DNA of 64,000 nt, from the NCBI GenBank assembly GCA_022315425.1, contig JAIUPT010000030.1, positions 1 through 64,000 of the forward strand, in the 5' to 3' direction. The translations under genes and the position numbers were made by a program. This document shows, one piece after another, positions 33,169 to 43,900 of this stretch; position 1 is the first letter of the stretch; each line of letters opens with the position of its first letter. This stretch comes from Pseudevernia furfuracea. Lineage: Eukaryota > Ascomycota > Lecanoromycetes > Lecanorales > Parmeliaceae. A model generated the notes under the pieces. It was given only the letters and a program-made list of their open reading frames with translations. It did no database searches and had not been told where the DNA came from.

Positions 33169-34329
33169 TTCAGAATCAACAGCAAAAGCTCAGTGTACAG
33201 TAGTAGCGTGTGTGTAACATGTGAGATACTTGGTGCCGCTGTCCAATGAGTCTTCTGCTGGTGGGCGGACTTATCAATCTTGATAGTCGGCCCTGCTTGA
33301 CAGGGGGTTAGTGGGCCTTAATATCGCATATCGCATGGCGGGTTTTTGATGATATCCATGGATTTAATAGACGTGTCCTTTGTAGGGGATAGGTCTCATT
33401 TGAGAGCAGCATAAATAGCTATATTTCATCAGCGTTTGACTTCTTATTCGAACTGATCTCTTTGGGAGCAATAATATTCTTTCGTCCCATCTGCCCACGC
33501 GTGTTATGTGTATATAGCTTCGTTTTTCACCTCAGGTCTGTGCTTCTACAAGCGTGGGAGTTTTCTAGCGCTGGGATACAAGAAGACGTCTGCTCATGCC
33601 TCTGTTGACTTAAATCCTGGCGTTCAGACGGCTCAATCAACTATATACGAGTTCTGTATAGCCTTATGATTGCCGATGTAGTCCATTTGTCACGTGGGAA
33701 GAAATAAAGGACACTAATCTTCGGACAAAGTTGATGATGTCTCTCCCTCGGGGTGGGCTGTAAGTGCGAACATGAAGCTTAGTGACGGAGAACACGGACA
33801 AGAAACATCAAGGATTGACTTATACCTTGACTCTTTGCTTGCGGCAAATCCATGACTTGCTCCATTGTGACGCGAGTCCGGGTGATGTAGAAACTAGGAC
33901 TGCGTTAGTCCAGGCGTACATTCGCGCTGAGGCTGATCATACATTCTCTCGGATTCATTCTACTACTGTATGTATATCATCCCGCGGGTGCTGTTGCCTA
34001 AAGCCAGCGGGATCCCAGCCAGCGTAGCAAGATCCCATGTGGACGTTCCAAAACCAGCCACCTGCCAACAAAGGCTTGGTCGACTCGATGAAAGCGTAGG
34101 ATGCCCTTGACAGACATGACATATTAGATTTGGCGGACTGACTAGTACGATAGACTTTGCAAATCCGAGACAGGATCGGACGCGACCATCACCAGCCCGG
34201 ACGGAGCACACACCACTATCACCCGTCCTCGCTCAAAGGATTTCACGCGTCGACTTGAGTCTGAAATCCAGGTACCTTGTCGTCTCTCGACACGGCATTG
34301 GCGAGGATAGACTGACGAGGGGTTATTAG
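33169..34329. other. Intergenic with MITE copy B; no intact gene
   Basis: Contains the element at 33291-33717. From 33770 to 34330 there are open frames of up to 82 codons, with LRQIHDLLHCDASPGDVETR (plus strand) the most protein-like, possibly part of the BTB relic downstream. No clear gene. Confidence 0.45.
33291..33717. mobile_element. Small inverted-repeat element (MITE-like), copy B
   Basis: Direct copy of 28120-28557, about 427 bp. Same first 34 bases with only one change, then scattered transitions and small indels. The right end, inverted, reads TTAGTGTCCTTTATTTC, a decayed form of the copy A end. Confidence 0.75.
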
Positions 34330-34883
34330 AGTGGTCGTGCTCATATTTGGGAGCTGAATTATAGGCCACAGGACATTGCCAAGATGCTGCAATACATGTA
34401 CGAACTGGATTACGAAGTCGAGAGCCAACATGCAACAGTGCCCGCTATGTACACCCATGCACGAATGTCGAGCATGGGAGAAGGGCTCGACATCAAAGGG
34501 TTTGAGACTCGTGGCGGCAGACAAATTCGAACTTGCTGTGTCGCGGTTTAACGTCTACGGTAACGAGATTTGGCTTCACCATTGCATACTTTGAGGATTT
34601 CGTGGCAGACGGGAAGGCTGTCTGGGACGCGACCCCTGGATCCAACCGCATCTTCCGAAATCAGGTGTCCATGCATATCCAGCAAAATATTAGGGATTGG
34701 GCTGTGAAAAGGGGCTTCCAACCTCGATTCCTAGAGCATGCCTACCGCGTCCTCTTCCGAGAAATCCAGCAGCAGACTTTGGAGTTTACGCTGATGTTGG
34801 GGAAAATCCGGGCGGAATACTTCTGGTACCTAGACACAGAGAGTGGAAATGGAGCTTTAGGGAAGCATGAAAGGCTCTGGTAA
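34330..34883 (+). pseudogene. BTB/POZ-domain protein relic with frameshifts
   Basis: In one frame: PQDIAKMLQYMYELDYEVES and MYTHARMSSMGEGLDIKG (34365-34500). The next piece, LRLVAADKFELAVSRFNVYG (34503-34560), is shifted by one base, and a third frame carries FEDFVADGKAVWDATPGSNR to the stop at 34883. The order matches the C-terminal half of fungal BTB proteins (MLQYLYTxDY, A.M...ADKYDIxGLK, A..KF). Such proteins serve as cullin-3 adaptors or transcriptional cofactors. The N-terminal part of the domain is not recognisable upstream. Confidence 0.6.
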
Positions 34884-34941
34884 GCGATAAGGACTAAGTG
34901 ATTGGAATCCTAGTGGAGGAGACCATGAAGCACTTGCAGAG

Positions 34942-36227
34942 TCACTGAGATTGAAAACTTGATGGCCTATCAATCCAAAAACGTGCAACGAGATAGACAC
35001 TGCAGTCTTGGTGAACCGAAGTCATAAGTGGAACAGTTCCTAAAGCAGTAGTGTGAATGAAGCACCAACTAATGTTTTCATAGTCCCATGTGCCTTGCAG
35101 GCTCTCATGTATTGAAACGTAAAGACAATCCCACTTCGTCACACCGCTGCTGCAATCCTGGATAAACGCCATCACGAAGCTCCGCCTGTGCACATATTCG
35201 AGGACTTTGAACCCACAAAGCGGGCCCATGAATGTTTTTTCATCTTCGACTGCATTTGCCAAGATGGTCAATTTCCGTAACGTGGTTGAGACTCTGGCTT
35301 GGAGAGCGGCGCGGATGACGAAGGGGTCAAATTCGTTGCCGTCGGGGGAGCCTTCGTAGAAACTTGTGTAGACAAAAGATTGCAAGTGCGGGAAACTTCT
35401 GAGAAACTGGTCCAAGTGTTTGGATCCGATCATGCTTTCCCTCATATCTAGGTCCGTAACGTTTGAGATCTGGGGTGGCTCGAGAAGCTCTCTTCTCCAT
35501 CCGTTCTGCCACACACGCATACTCGATAGTCTTCGTAGCGAAGGCAGTGGCAGAAAGACCGTCAAGTGCTCGAGTATCAAGTAGTTGTTGTTTTTCTCAT
35601 AGTCGTACGCCTGTATATGAACCTGCTCGAGTTTGCTGAGAACCGCGCATTCAGTGTCGGTACTCGCTCTATCATCCTGTAGAGTTCGGCAAGATAGGCC
35701 TTACCCGCTATTGAGAGCACTGTCAAATTTGGTAGCAAAGGTAGAAGAAGGGCGATAAGAATATCTTTCCTCCCCTCATCGATGCGCGCATGAATCCTTC
35801 TGAGATACCGAGGTGAGAAAAGTTTGTTTTCGTCAACAGCAGCATGGATTTGGTCGAGGCTTAGCTCCTCTCCGGAGTGGTCGACTCCATCTTCCATGTT
35901 TTCATCTTCCATCTCATTCTCTTGCTCATCCTCTCCTTCGTCTTCCGAATCTTCTCCAAGCACTTCACATAGCTCGATTCTCTTCACATAGTGTCCAATG
36001 CGGAGATTGGCCAAAACATCTCTAAGCAACGGCTCAACAGTCCCTGCTGCGGCTACACCAGAGAATAAAGTGTATTTCCGAATAAGTCGATGGTGGTCCT
36101 CCAACGCGGAACCGGACACGGACCTGATATGTTTTGAGACTTGGGCAAGATTTTCGAGGTCTTCGGGCATTACATGGCCAAGAATATGACGAAGAAGTTC
36201 ATTGGGAAGGCCGGAGAGTTGCGCCAT
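34942..36227 (-). CDS. F-box protein, probable frameshift near 35650
   Basis: Starts at ATG 36227 with an F-box (LSGLPNELLRHILGHVMPED, about residues 4-38), which in SCF ligases binds Skp1. An acidic stretch follows (EDSEDEGEDEQENEMEDENM, about residues 90-112), then Leu-rich sequence. The first frame runs to 35577 (216 residues) but its last part is nonsense-like. The second frame opens upstream of its first Met (VLSKLEQVHIQAYDYEKNNN) and continues to 34942, so the switch must lie at about 35645-35690, with a one-base shift. No normal intron fits (the best GT-AG pair is 28 nt). It is either a recent pseudogene or a sequence error. Total would be about 400 residues. I list it as CDS because both parts read well. 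Confidence 0.72.
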
Positions 36228-36422
36228 TTTGTATAGAGCAGTAAGGTAGGTATGTCTATGTCACTTGAATGGGTGTCTATCGCTGCTGAAAGAATTGTAA
36301 AGGAGAGCGCTCGATGCATTTGCCGGGAAATGTTGGTCTGTGTGATTCGCTCCCGCTAAGGTTTTAAAACGGTGAGCTAACCCTAGCTAATACCGTAGGG
36401 CTGACGACAGCCCTACCCTCCG

Positions 36423-36749
36423 TTATGCCACATCCTCGACAACCCTATCAGCAGTTGACTTCCTCAACTGCTGAAGCCTTTCATAGTTGTCCGGTCTGCG
36501 GGCCAGACTATGGATGAAGATGTATGATGCGAAATACCAAAAAACTAGCACGGCGCCAAGGGTCACCAAGCCTACCAAGACCGGTCCTCCTTCCTCAGAC
36601 ACTTCAGTCGAGCGGTAGACTTGCTCGCCGGAACAGACGTCGAGCGCAGAATTGATATCGAAAAAGGTGGTCTCATGCCTCTAGACAGGGTGTCCCTCAA
36701 AGCAAGGTTCCATACAGGTGGCACTCGAAACGGGATAGATCTTCAACAT
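36423..36749 (-). CDS. Hypothetical small single-pass membrane protein, interrupted by TAG
   Basis: On the minus strand 36680-36423 reads SGEQVYRSTEVSEEGGPVL, then a hydrophobic helix (LVGLVTLGAVLVFWYFASYI) and RRPDNYERLQQLRKSTADRV, ending TAA. The same frame is open upstream (MLKIYPVSSATCMEPCFEGH from ATG 36749) except for one TAG at 36681-36683. No intron of normal size removes the TAG (GTATGG...CTAG would be 35 nt). It may be a small decayed gene, or a short exon of an unrecognised gene. No family recognised. Confidence 0.35.
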
Positions 36750-36982
36750 TCGACGAGCAACATCAGCGAGGCTTTGTTTGGTACACAATACTCTTCTCGA
36801 AGCTAACTGGGCCGGGTTTGTAAATCTTTCTGTATCGACGCCTAATGATCGACACGAGACCCCGAGTTCACCGCCTCAGACTGCCGGTTTTCGCCGGAAT
36901 TCCGATTTCGGGCACGCGATCCCAACTCTCAACAGGTATGGATGGAAGACCGACGAGTCATTTTCGCTTGCTCTGCCGTATC

Positions 36983-39967
36983 TCACTCACCAGACAAATC
37001 AACAATCTCAGGCCCAACTCGCCCCGCCACCTTCTCATCCAGCCCCTTCTCCAACAGCTTCCCCTGGGCCAGATCCCCAAGGGGCCGTCTCCCCCCCGTC
37101 TCTTCCCCAGCGACCCCCTTAATATCCTCCAATCCTACCACAGCTTCCCATCCCTCCCCCAATAATCCTCTCAACTTTTCAGACCCGACCTCTTCAATCG
37201 CCTTCAACGCGACCCCACACCTCTGCTTCCATACCTTCATCGCAATCTCCCATTCCATGTCCGTCTTTCTCACAACGAGAGTGTACGGGGACCCGGTCTT
37301 TATAGTCTCTATACTGCAATAACTGTGATTTAAACGCTGTTGTATATGATCGCGGCGATTGCCATTTACGGACAAGTGAGCTTGGGATTGGGTAGAACTT
37401 TTGAGGAAAGCGTCCAGTTTGACGCAAGCGTCGCAATAGAGGCTACAGCCCCGAGGATGCCGCTCAAAGCCCGTCGGCTTTCGGGGTGGAGATTGAACGA
37501 AGGTGTTGATGTAGGATTGGAGGACTGTGCGGAAGAGTTTGTTGTAGCTGTGGGTGCTGATACTTGTCGGGCCTGGTTCGACGGGCGGCGGAAGCTGTTT
37601 GAGCAGGGGCAAAAGAAGGTGCTCGAAAGTCATAGGATTTGCGTTGGCTGCATGCGAGATGATGTTGTCACTGAGCTGATCAATTTCGTGCGAGAGACCC
37701 ATTTTTTCACAGTAATAGAATAGCTTCGTGAGGTTCTCTGCAGTCATGAGTCTCGGACTTTGGGCTTCTGCAGCCTGCGATCCGTCTTGATCGTAATCGA
37801 AGCGCCTTCGTTTAGCCCATTCGTCTCGCAGCCGTTCGGGTTCAGGTTCCCGATAGTGAAGGTGGAGGTCTAGAATCACATCGCCGAGGATGTCTTTGAA
37901 GAGGTTCTGGACGACCTCGAGGCGAAATTTATCGGCTTCGCCGGCTTGGAAAAGTTCTGTAAGGAATGCGACGGTGAGTTCCACGTTTGGGATGTGTTTC
38001 TTGACGAGCGGAAGGACCACTTGGAAAGTGTACTTTTCGCCATACTTTTCAGCTAATTTCATCAAGGTCTGAACGTCAGCCGGCGTCACGGCGAGGTCCC
38101 CGCTTCCGATCTCGGCCATGCTTATGGCCATTTCACGCTCAATGTCCTGGCTGTTCTGCGTAACCGCAGTGGAGTTTCCTGCAGCTTCTCGGTAGCTGCT
38201 GACAAACATATCCACAGCTTTTACGCGTTCAGAGATATCAGGTATTCGGGAAATCGCCGTTTTGATGCTTACGGAAAGTTAGCAAAATGCCAGAGAAGAC
38301 TAGGATGTTCGCTTACCCATTTCGCCAAAGGCCTATGTCACGTTCAACGAGACCTTTACCCAGCTTCTGGAAGAGGTCAAGAGGCAGCATTCGTGATGCC
38401 AATCTCGCAAACTCATCTAGCAGATCTGGACTATCGAGTCTCAAAGTAGCCTCACCTACGAAGGCCAGGTCCTCGTCAGACCACCGCGAAAGGCCCTTAA
38501 CTGGTTCTTCTGGCTGCCAACTGTAGTAGGTGTAAAGGTCTTCGGAAGATTTTTTCCGCGGCTTTTGCGGCGTCTTCTTCGCGTCGATCATCATGTCACA
38601 GAGCTTCTTCAGTTCCTCTCTGGACGCTGTGGACGAAGTCTCATCGTGCATCTCCCGTAGGAGCGTGTCAGCATACTTCTTGACGTTGATATTCTGAGCC
38701 TCTGAGAGAAAATCAAGCCGACGAGTCCTGGGAAGGATGACAGCACAAGTCCTGTGATAGAAATACGTGGTGGCGCGCCCTTCATTACCAGTCGAGCCGC
38801 CATCTTCTTCCTCGTCGTCCGGTTCAATATCCGTGAAGTCAGCGTTCTCGATGATTTCTTCTTCCTCGAGATCGATATCCTCCGCTAACTTCTGGCCATC
38901 AGATTGGAAAACAGTCTTGAGTTTCCAACTTGACTCATCTTCATCGATATACCTATGGTAGCCACCCTCATCTTCTTCGACGCTTCCAGCCTGAATATAT
39001 TCAAAATGCGCAAAGAAGAGACAGAAGCCTTGATTTTGACAAGCCTCCGACAGGTAGCGGGCTCGAAGTTGGTCTTTGCCTTTGAGATGGTCGAGACAAA
39101 TGTTGGCTTCGGAGTACTTGTGCTCTAGTATGTACACCATCTTTCCGTAGACGTAGTCCGAATGCGACTCGACTTCACGGTCTTGCTTACTCCAAAGCGT
39201 CAATACTTTGTCCAGATTCTGCTTGTGGTCATCCAAGGCTGTAGCCGCGCGACTCGATTCGGATGCTTGGTGTATCAAGTTGTATGTCAAGACGAGTCGA
39301 TGCCCAGAATCTACTTTCGAGACGGAGTGATTCACGTCGGCGTACCAAGCAAGGTAGGAGTAGCCAAAGTCACATAACCCCTGCGTTTTGAGGGTCTGCT
39401 CCTCGTCTCTGAATTGAACAAGGACATCGCCGCCAGTGTGCTCCGAAGGCAGTGCGATTACGAGAGTGGCGAACATCCCTGGGGCTTTCTCGGTACTGCC
39501 AATGGTCAGTATACTCACAGGTAAAAAAGGTCGGCGGCATACTCTGTGTGTTTGTCGAAAAACGCGCCTGGCTCATACAACAGCAACTTATGCGGCTCAG
39601 CACGAATACCGGAAGCGCCATTGACGACGCCAAGTTCCTGCGCGACATTGCCGACAACCTCGTGTAGTGTCGACGCCCATGCACGATTACGCAGTTCGAA
39701 TTGGTTGGGGTTCAACTCCCACGTCTTGCGTACTGCTGGATCAACGAACGTCTCACTGCCTTTGCCGAAAGGTGCCTCGTGGCTTGCACGACTTAGGTCT
39801 GCAGCGTCTCGTTTAGAGAGTGGAAGCCCAACATTTCCAATTCCCTTGACGAATAAGCCAGGATTTTTGGCATTTTCCACAGGCCCTGAGGTTGCAAATG
39901 TGCCACTGTCGATGACCTGGAGGTAGTTGCAGAGGTCTTGTTTGATATCCGGTGAGTCACTTGCCAT
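36983..39967 (-). CDS. Large 2OG-Fe(II) oxygenase-like protein
   Basis: Exons 39967-39543, 39495-38317 and 38267-36983 give 962 residues. Intron 1 (GTATGC...GGCAG, 47 nt) restores KHTDTEKAPGMF: the His-x-Asp iron site is created by the splice, since unspliced sequence reads KHTEY. The double-stranded beta-helix continues with LVIALPSEHTGGDVLVQF and a distal His region (YADVNHSVSKVDSGHRLVLT). Intron 2 (GTAAGC, GCTAAC, TAAG, 49 nt) joins LWRNG to IKTAISRIPDIS. The remaining 500 residues are alpha-helical and acidic with no known domain. The GTGAGT at 36990 could start a fourth exon (36927-36842; 988 residues). Fungal relatives are annotated as prolyl 4-hydroxylase-like; the substrate is unknown. 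Confidence 0.88.
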
Positions 39968-40304
39968 GTCGAGAAGCCGGCAACGTGTCGCAAGATCAGA
40001 GAAAAGGCTGGTTCGATAGAGCGAGTCCTAATATTATGGAGGGTCGAGGGCAGAAGCAACCCTCAAGTTCATAACTCGGAAATCAACTTGTTGTGTAGAA
40101 TTGTAGAACGGAAAGCGGTCGTCTTCACGTGGCATACGCGAACTCGCGTGAAAGACGCGAGGAGGCGAGCAAGGGACTCAACACGATGACTAAGCATGCA
40201 CGATACCATTTAGCTATAATTTCAGACCTCGAATACATGGTCTTCTGTGTGTTCATTCAGAAGATTCCCCGTAGACATATGCTTCAATGTATATTGAACC
40301 AAGG
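39968..40304. other. Intergenic, nothing recognised
   Basis: Upstream region of the oxygenase gene. No open frame of note and no repeat seen. Confidence 0.5.
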
Positions 40305-40560
40305 TCACACATTGCTCTGACAATACCCTACAGCACGAACAACAGCAATACCCGCTCCACCCAAAGTCCCAAACTTCCGCGCCACATCTACAACGCCGCA
40401 CCACCACAACGCTGTGGTATTCCTCCTGAAATCATCCGGCCGATTCATACGCGGGAACACCCCGTTACCCGGAACTGGTCTGCCCAGAAATTCACAAAAC
40501 TGCTTATACCCATCCGTCGGCTTGAACATTCACAACTTTTCGGGGAACCTAGAACAATGG
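40305..40560 (-). pseudogene. Sulfotransferase-family C-terminal fragment
   Basis: Minus strand reads NVQADGW, then YKQFCEFLGRPVPGNGVFPR and MNRPDDFRR, followed by a hydrophobic stretch (FGTLGGAGIAVVRAVGY). This matches the C-terminal end of the fungal sulfotransferase-like P-loop family, which reads roughly GWxPLCxFLGxPVPxxxFPRxN. The P-loop half is not found upstream; stops cut the frame before NVQAD. I judge it a truncated relic, with a membrane-like tail as seen in some fungal members. Confidence 0.6.
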
Positions 40561-40975
40561 CTTTAGGGACTCTTACTAGGCGTGATGGGTGCGTTGAACC
40601 CCAAAGAAAGCTCGATAATAATATAGGCGCAGCTCCGGAACAGATCTAACCGCATTGTCCGAGTAACAGGGCATTATCCGAGATGGACGTACTTTCTTGA
40701 TTGTTAAAACGCTATCCTAGCATCATCTCTCCAACCATCAAGTGCCACTGATGCGATAAGCAAGTCGAAACGAGGATTCAGTGTGTGAAAGCTCAGGGAT
40801 CCAAGGAAGCCCAAATACTTCACCGTTACGTACTCTACTCGATTACCAGACGTGACTGCGAGGTACGAGAAAGGATCCCTCCACTTCAACAGTGCCAACA
40901 ATCACATGCGAAAACATCCAATCGGATTTGCAAATTTCCCAGCCTACATCCAACATAATTTACCCTCCCTCTTTC
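40561..40975. other. Intergenic, nothing recognised
   Basis: Lies between the sulfotransferase fragment and the stop codon of the STAND gene. No gene or repeat seen. Confidence 0.5.
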
Positions 40976-43900
40976 TCATCTCCTCTTCGTGAAGAAATAA
41001 TGCTCGATATCGCAATCGTCCTCCGCGGCAAAAATCTCCATCTTCTGCTTCAACTGCCCTTTGTCCTTATCCTTATCAATCTCCTCTTCTGCGTTACTGG
41101 CGCTCCATCCGCCTAGATCTTTCTCCACGTCTACATAAAACCCAATGGGCGGCGATACCGTTTCAGGAAGGCCTTGAATGGTGTCGTTTTCGTTGGGCGC
41201 GTCATCTGGTGTGCGTGTGTTCTTCTCGTCGTCGGTGTCAGGCTTACACGCCCAGCTTCCTATGAGGATGAGGGCATGGGTGGTGTTGGGTTGGGGTGGG
41301 TAGTAGTGCACTGAGCGGGAGCGAGCTGATTCGGGTAGGAGGATGGGAAGTTTGGGGACAGAGACGGCGTTATAATCGGCAGCTGGAGATTCTTTGGTGG
41401 GAGAGAATAAGTCAACTCGCAGCAGCGTGAGTAAATTTGAGTCGCTGCTGCTGGAGAGATAGACTTCTTTCTCAGCCCAGGTCAATTCGACAGGCATTCT
41501 GGTAGGGCAGAGAGAAGCAGTGCTTCCAAGGAATATCTTGACGCGGTGGATGAGTGTGGGTGGGCTTCGAGTTGTTTTCCGGGCTGAGAGGCGATAGGTG
41601 GAGATGAAGGCGGATAGAGACAGACGGGGTTTGGTGCCCGCTTTTATTTCGGATCTGGATTGCTCCATTTTTTGTGCTTCGAGGGAGGCTATGTGCAGGT
41701 ATTTAGAACAAGAAGAGAAGTGGAATTTCATGAAGACGTGGCGGGCTTGGTTGATCAGTCAGTGAGCGCGTTCATTGAAGTCCGAACCTTTGTAGGGGAG
41801 GAGAATCGGAAGACCTACTTTTGCGCGTTGTGGTTCTGGCTCTCCTAATGAAGTAGGATTTGGCCTCGAAGTCTGCAAACAGAACATCACCTCCACAGAG
41901 CGGCCATACCACCAGGGGCTTTGTCGGATGAATTGCCGGCGGAGAGTCGTAGAGCATAACAGGCAGCGGATGTGTGAACGTGAAAAGCTGAGTTGGAGGA
42001 TTGGCAGCAAGGTCATAGATTGTGAGTATGCCTTGTTGTACCTTGGCCTCTCGTTTCCTGTCCTGTCTCGAATACGCCATGCACCTGACTAGCCTCTCTT
42101 CGTCATCACTATCAAAGTGGAGATCTTCCTCCTGATTGTTGTCGTCGCTCCAGTCAGATTCATAGTCTCCGTCATAAGACTCTTCAGATCCGCAGTCAAA
42201 GTCAACGTCTCCGCCGTCGCTGTCGGATTCTTCATAAAGTTGACCGTAGCTGTTGACAGCAGTGTCGGAAGCGGCGTCATCTTGAGGGGTCTCGCTTTCG
42301 TCTTCGCTGTCTGCTTCCGCTTCGCTGGAATTGGAGCTGGACTCGTCTGATGAGGTCATGGGGTTACCTAGCTCATCTACCTCGGTAGATCCCTCGCTCC
42401 AGCTTTCTTCGGCTGAGTTCCATTCTGATATCTCTCCCGATGAACTGGAGGAGTCACTGTCACTTTCATCCTTTTCGCTGGGATCTTCTCCTTTCGCAGG
42501 AGAGGTATCCGAAGCGTGATTGCTTTTGGAAGGTTCACGTGAGCAATGCCGGCACTCTGTGGCGCTCAAATCCTTGCCCAAGTCTGAGTTTGAGATTAGA
42601 TCTTCCGAATGTTGGAGTGATTTTTCCAAAGACTGGTCCACTTTAGCTGCCTCACGACCACGAGATTCCGTGATTGCTGGCATTTTGCGTCTTGACGCTA
42701 GAACAAGGAGCGAGCCTCGGCTTGTGATGTCTTCGAAGCAGGCGTTTGGATGCTCAGATACTATGTCCAAGCTATCAATTGCGCGGTACTCGCCTCCACT
42801 GTTCACAGAAAATATCTGAGACCCGATCCGCAGAAATGCAAGGTCAGGGCCGAAGGACATTGATTTTAAGTCGGCATCATCCCACCTTTTCCTGTCGAGG
42901 CTGGTCGAGACAGTGGTGTCCGTACCTAGTAAGGCGGGCACTTCTTGGTTCGTTAAATTCCAATTCTCGTGATGAAAGGTGGAGTCTGCTGAATCTGCGG
43001 TTCCACCTGACGGCTGGAGTACCACAACCTTGCTACCATCCTGAGATATGGCCTGGTTATACGGCATTATGCCTGGTCCAAAGCCGTCTTTATCGCACAA
43101 CATAAAGCTGGTGTACCGCCCAGGGTTAGATGAGAGGAAGTTTCGAGGACCTAGTGCTCCCCAGAGGCAGCGATCGAGCTCGCCTCTAAGCTGCTTTACG
43201 GCTGAATGAGGGTAGCAGCGCGGTTCGTCACAATTCGCACAGTCGAGCAGATTGTGCCATTCGCTTATGTAGCTTCGGTAGTTCTTGGAGAATTGGGAGC
43301 AGCCGTCCATGTTGTGGCTTGCAAACCATTTTGGGAATACGCGCTTGGTAAATTTGTGATTAGGAGAACAGCGACTGATAGTATAGACATCAAAGTGACC
43401 CTGGACAAACAAACTTTGAAGCTGGATGGTCGATTGGAAGTTTGACGATGTAAGGAAGTCTTCGATTTTCTGACGAAGCTCTGGTGTTTCTTCGACGTGG
43501 TCGAAATGCTTGTCCCAGTACTTTGCCGAATAGGTAAGCAGATGATGGTCTTTTATTCTATCCTTGGAGGTCGTGATCCATTGTTCCGCCTCTCTTGTCA
43601 AGATTTGCGAATATCTATCCTGCGATAAGTATAGAAGACATGCATTGGCGATTGTTAGCTCTGATATTGAACGTATGGCGAGACTTGGCGACTCTTGCTG
43701 GAAGATGTTCTGGTTGCTGATCAGAAAGTCCCTGACTGTACTGTGAAAGAGATAGCAGAAACGCTCTCCTTGTTTCTCGGGGTCATCTTGGGTTTCTATC
43801 AGTGGCGCAAAGACTTTCTCGACAGCTTGTCGCCAAGGAATGTTGCGATTCTGCAACGACCTAGGATTCTCTGACGATATTATGCCGATAGCTTCTCTTA

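Noticed and set aside
41660..43746. Plus-strand frames within the STAND gene
   Set aside because: Shadows of the coding strand; no domains.
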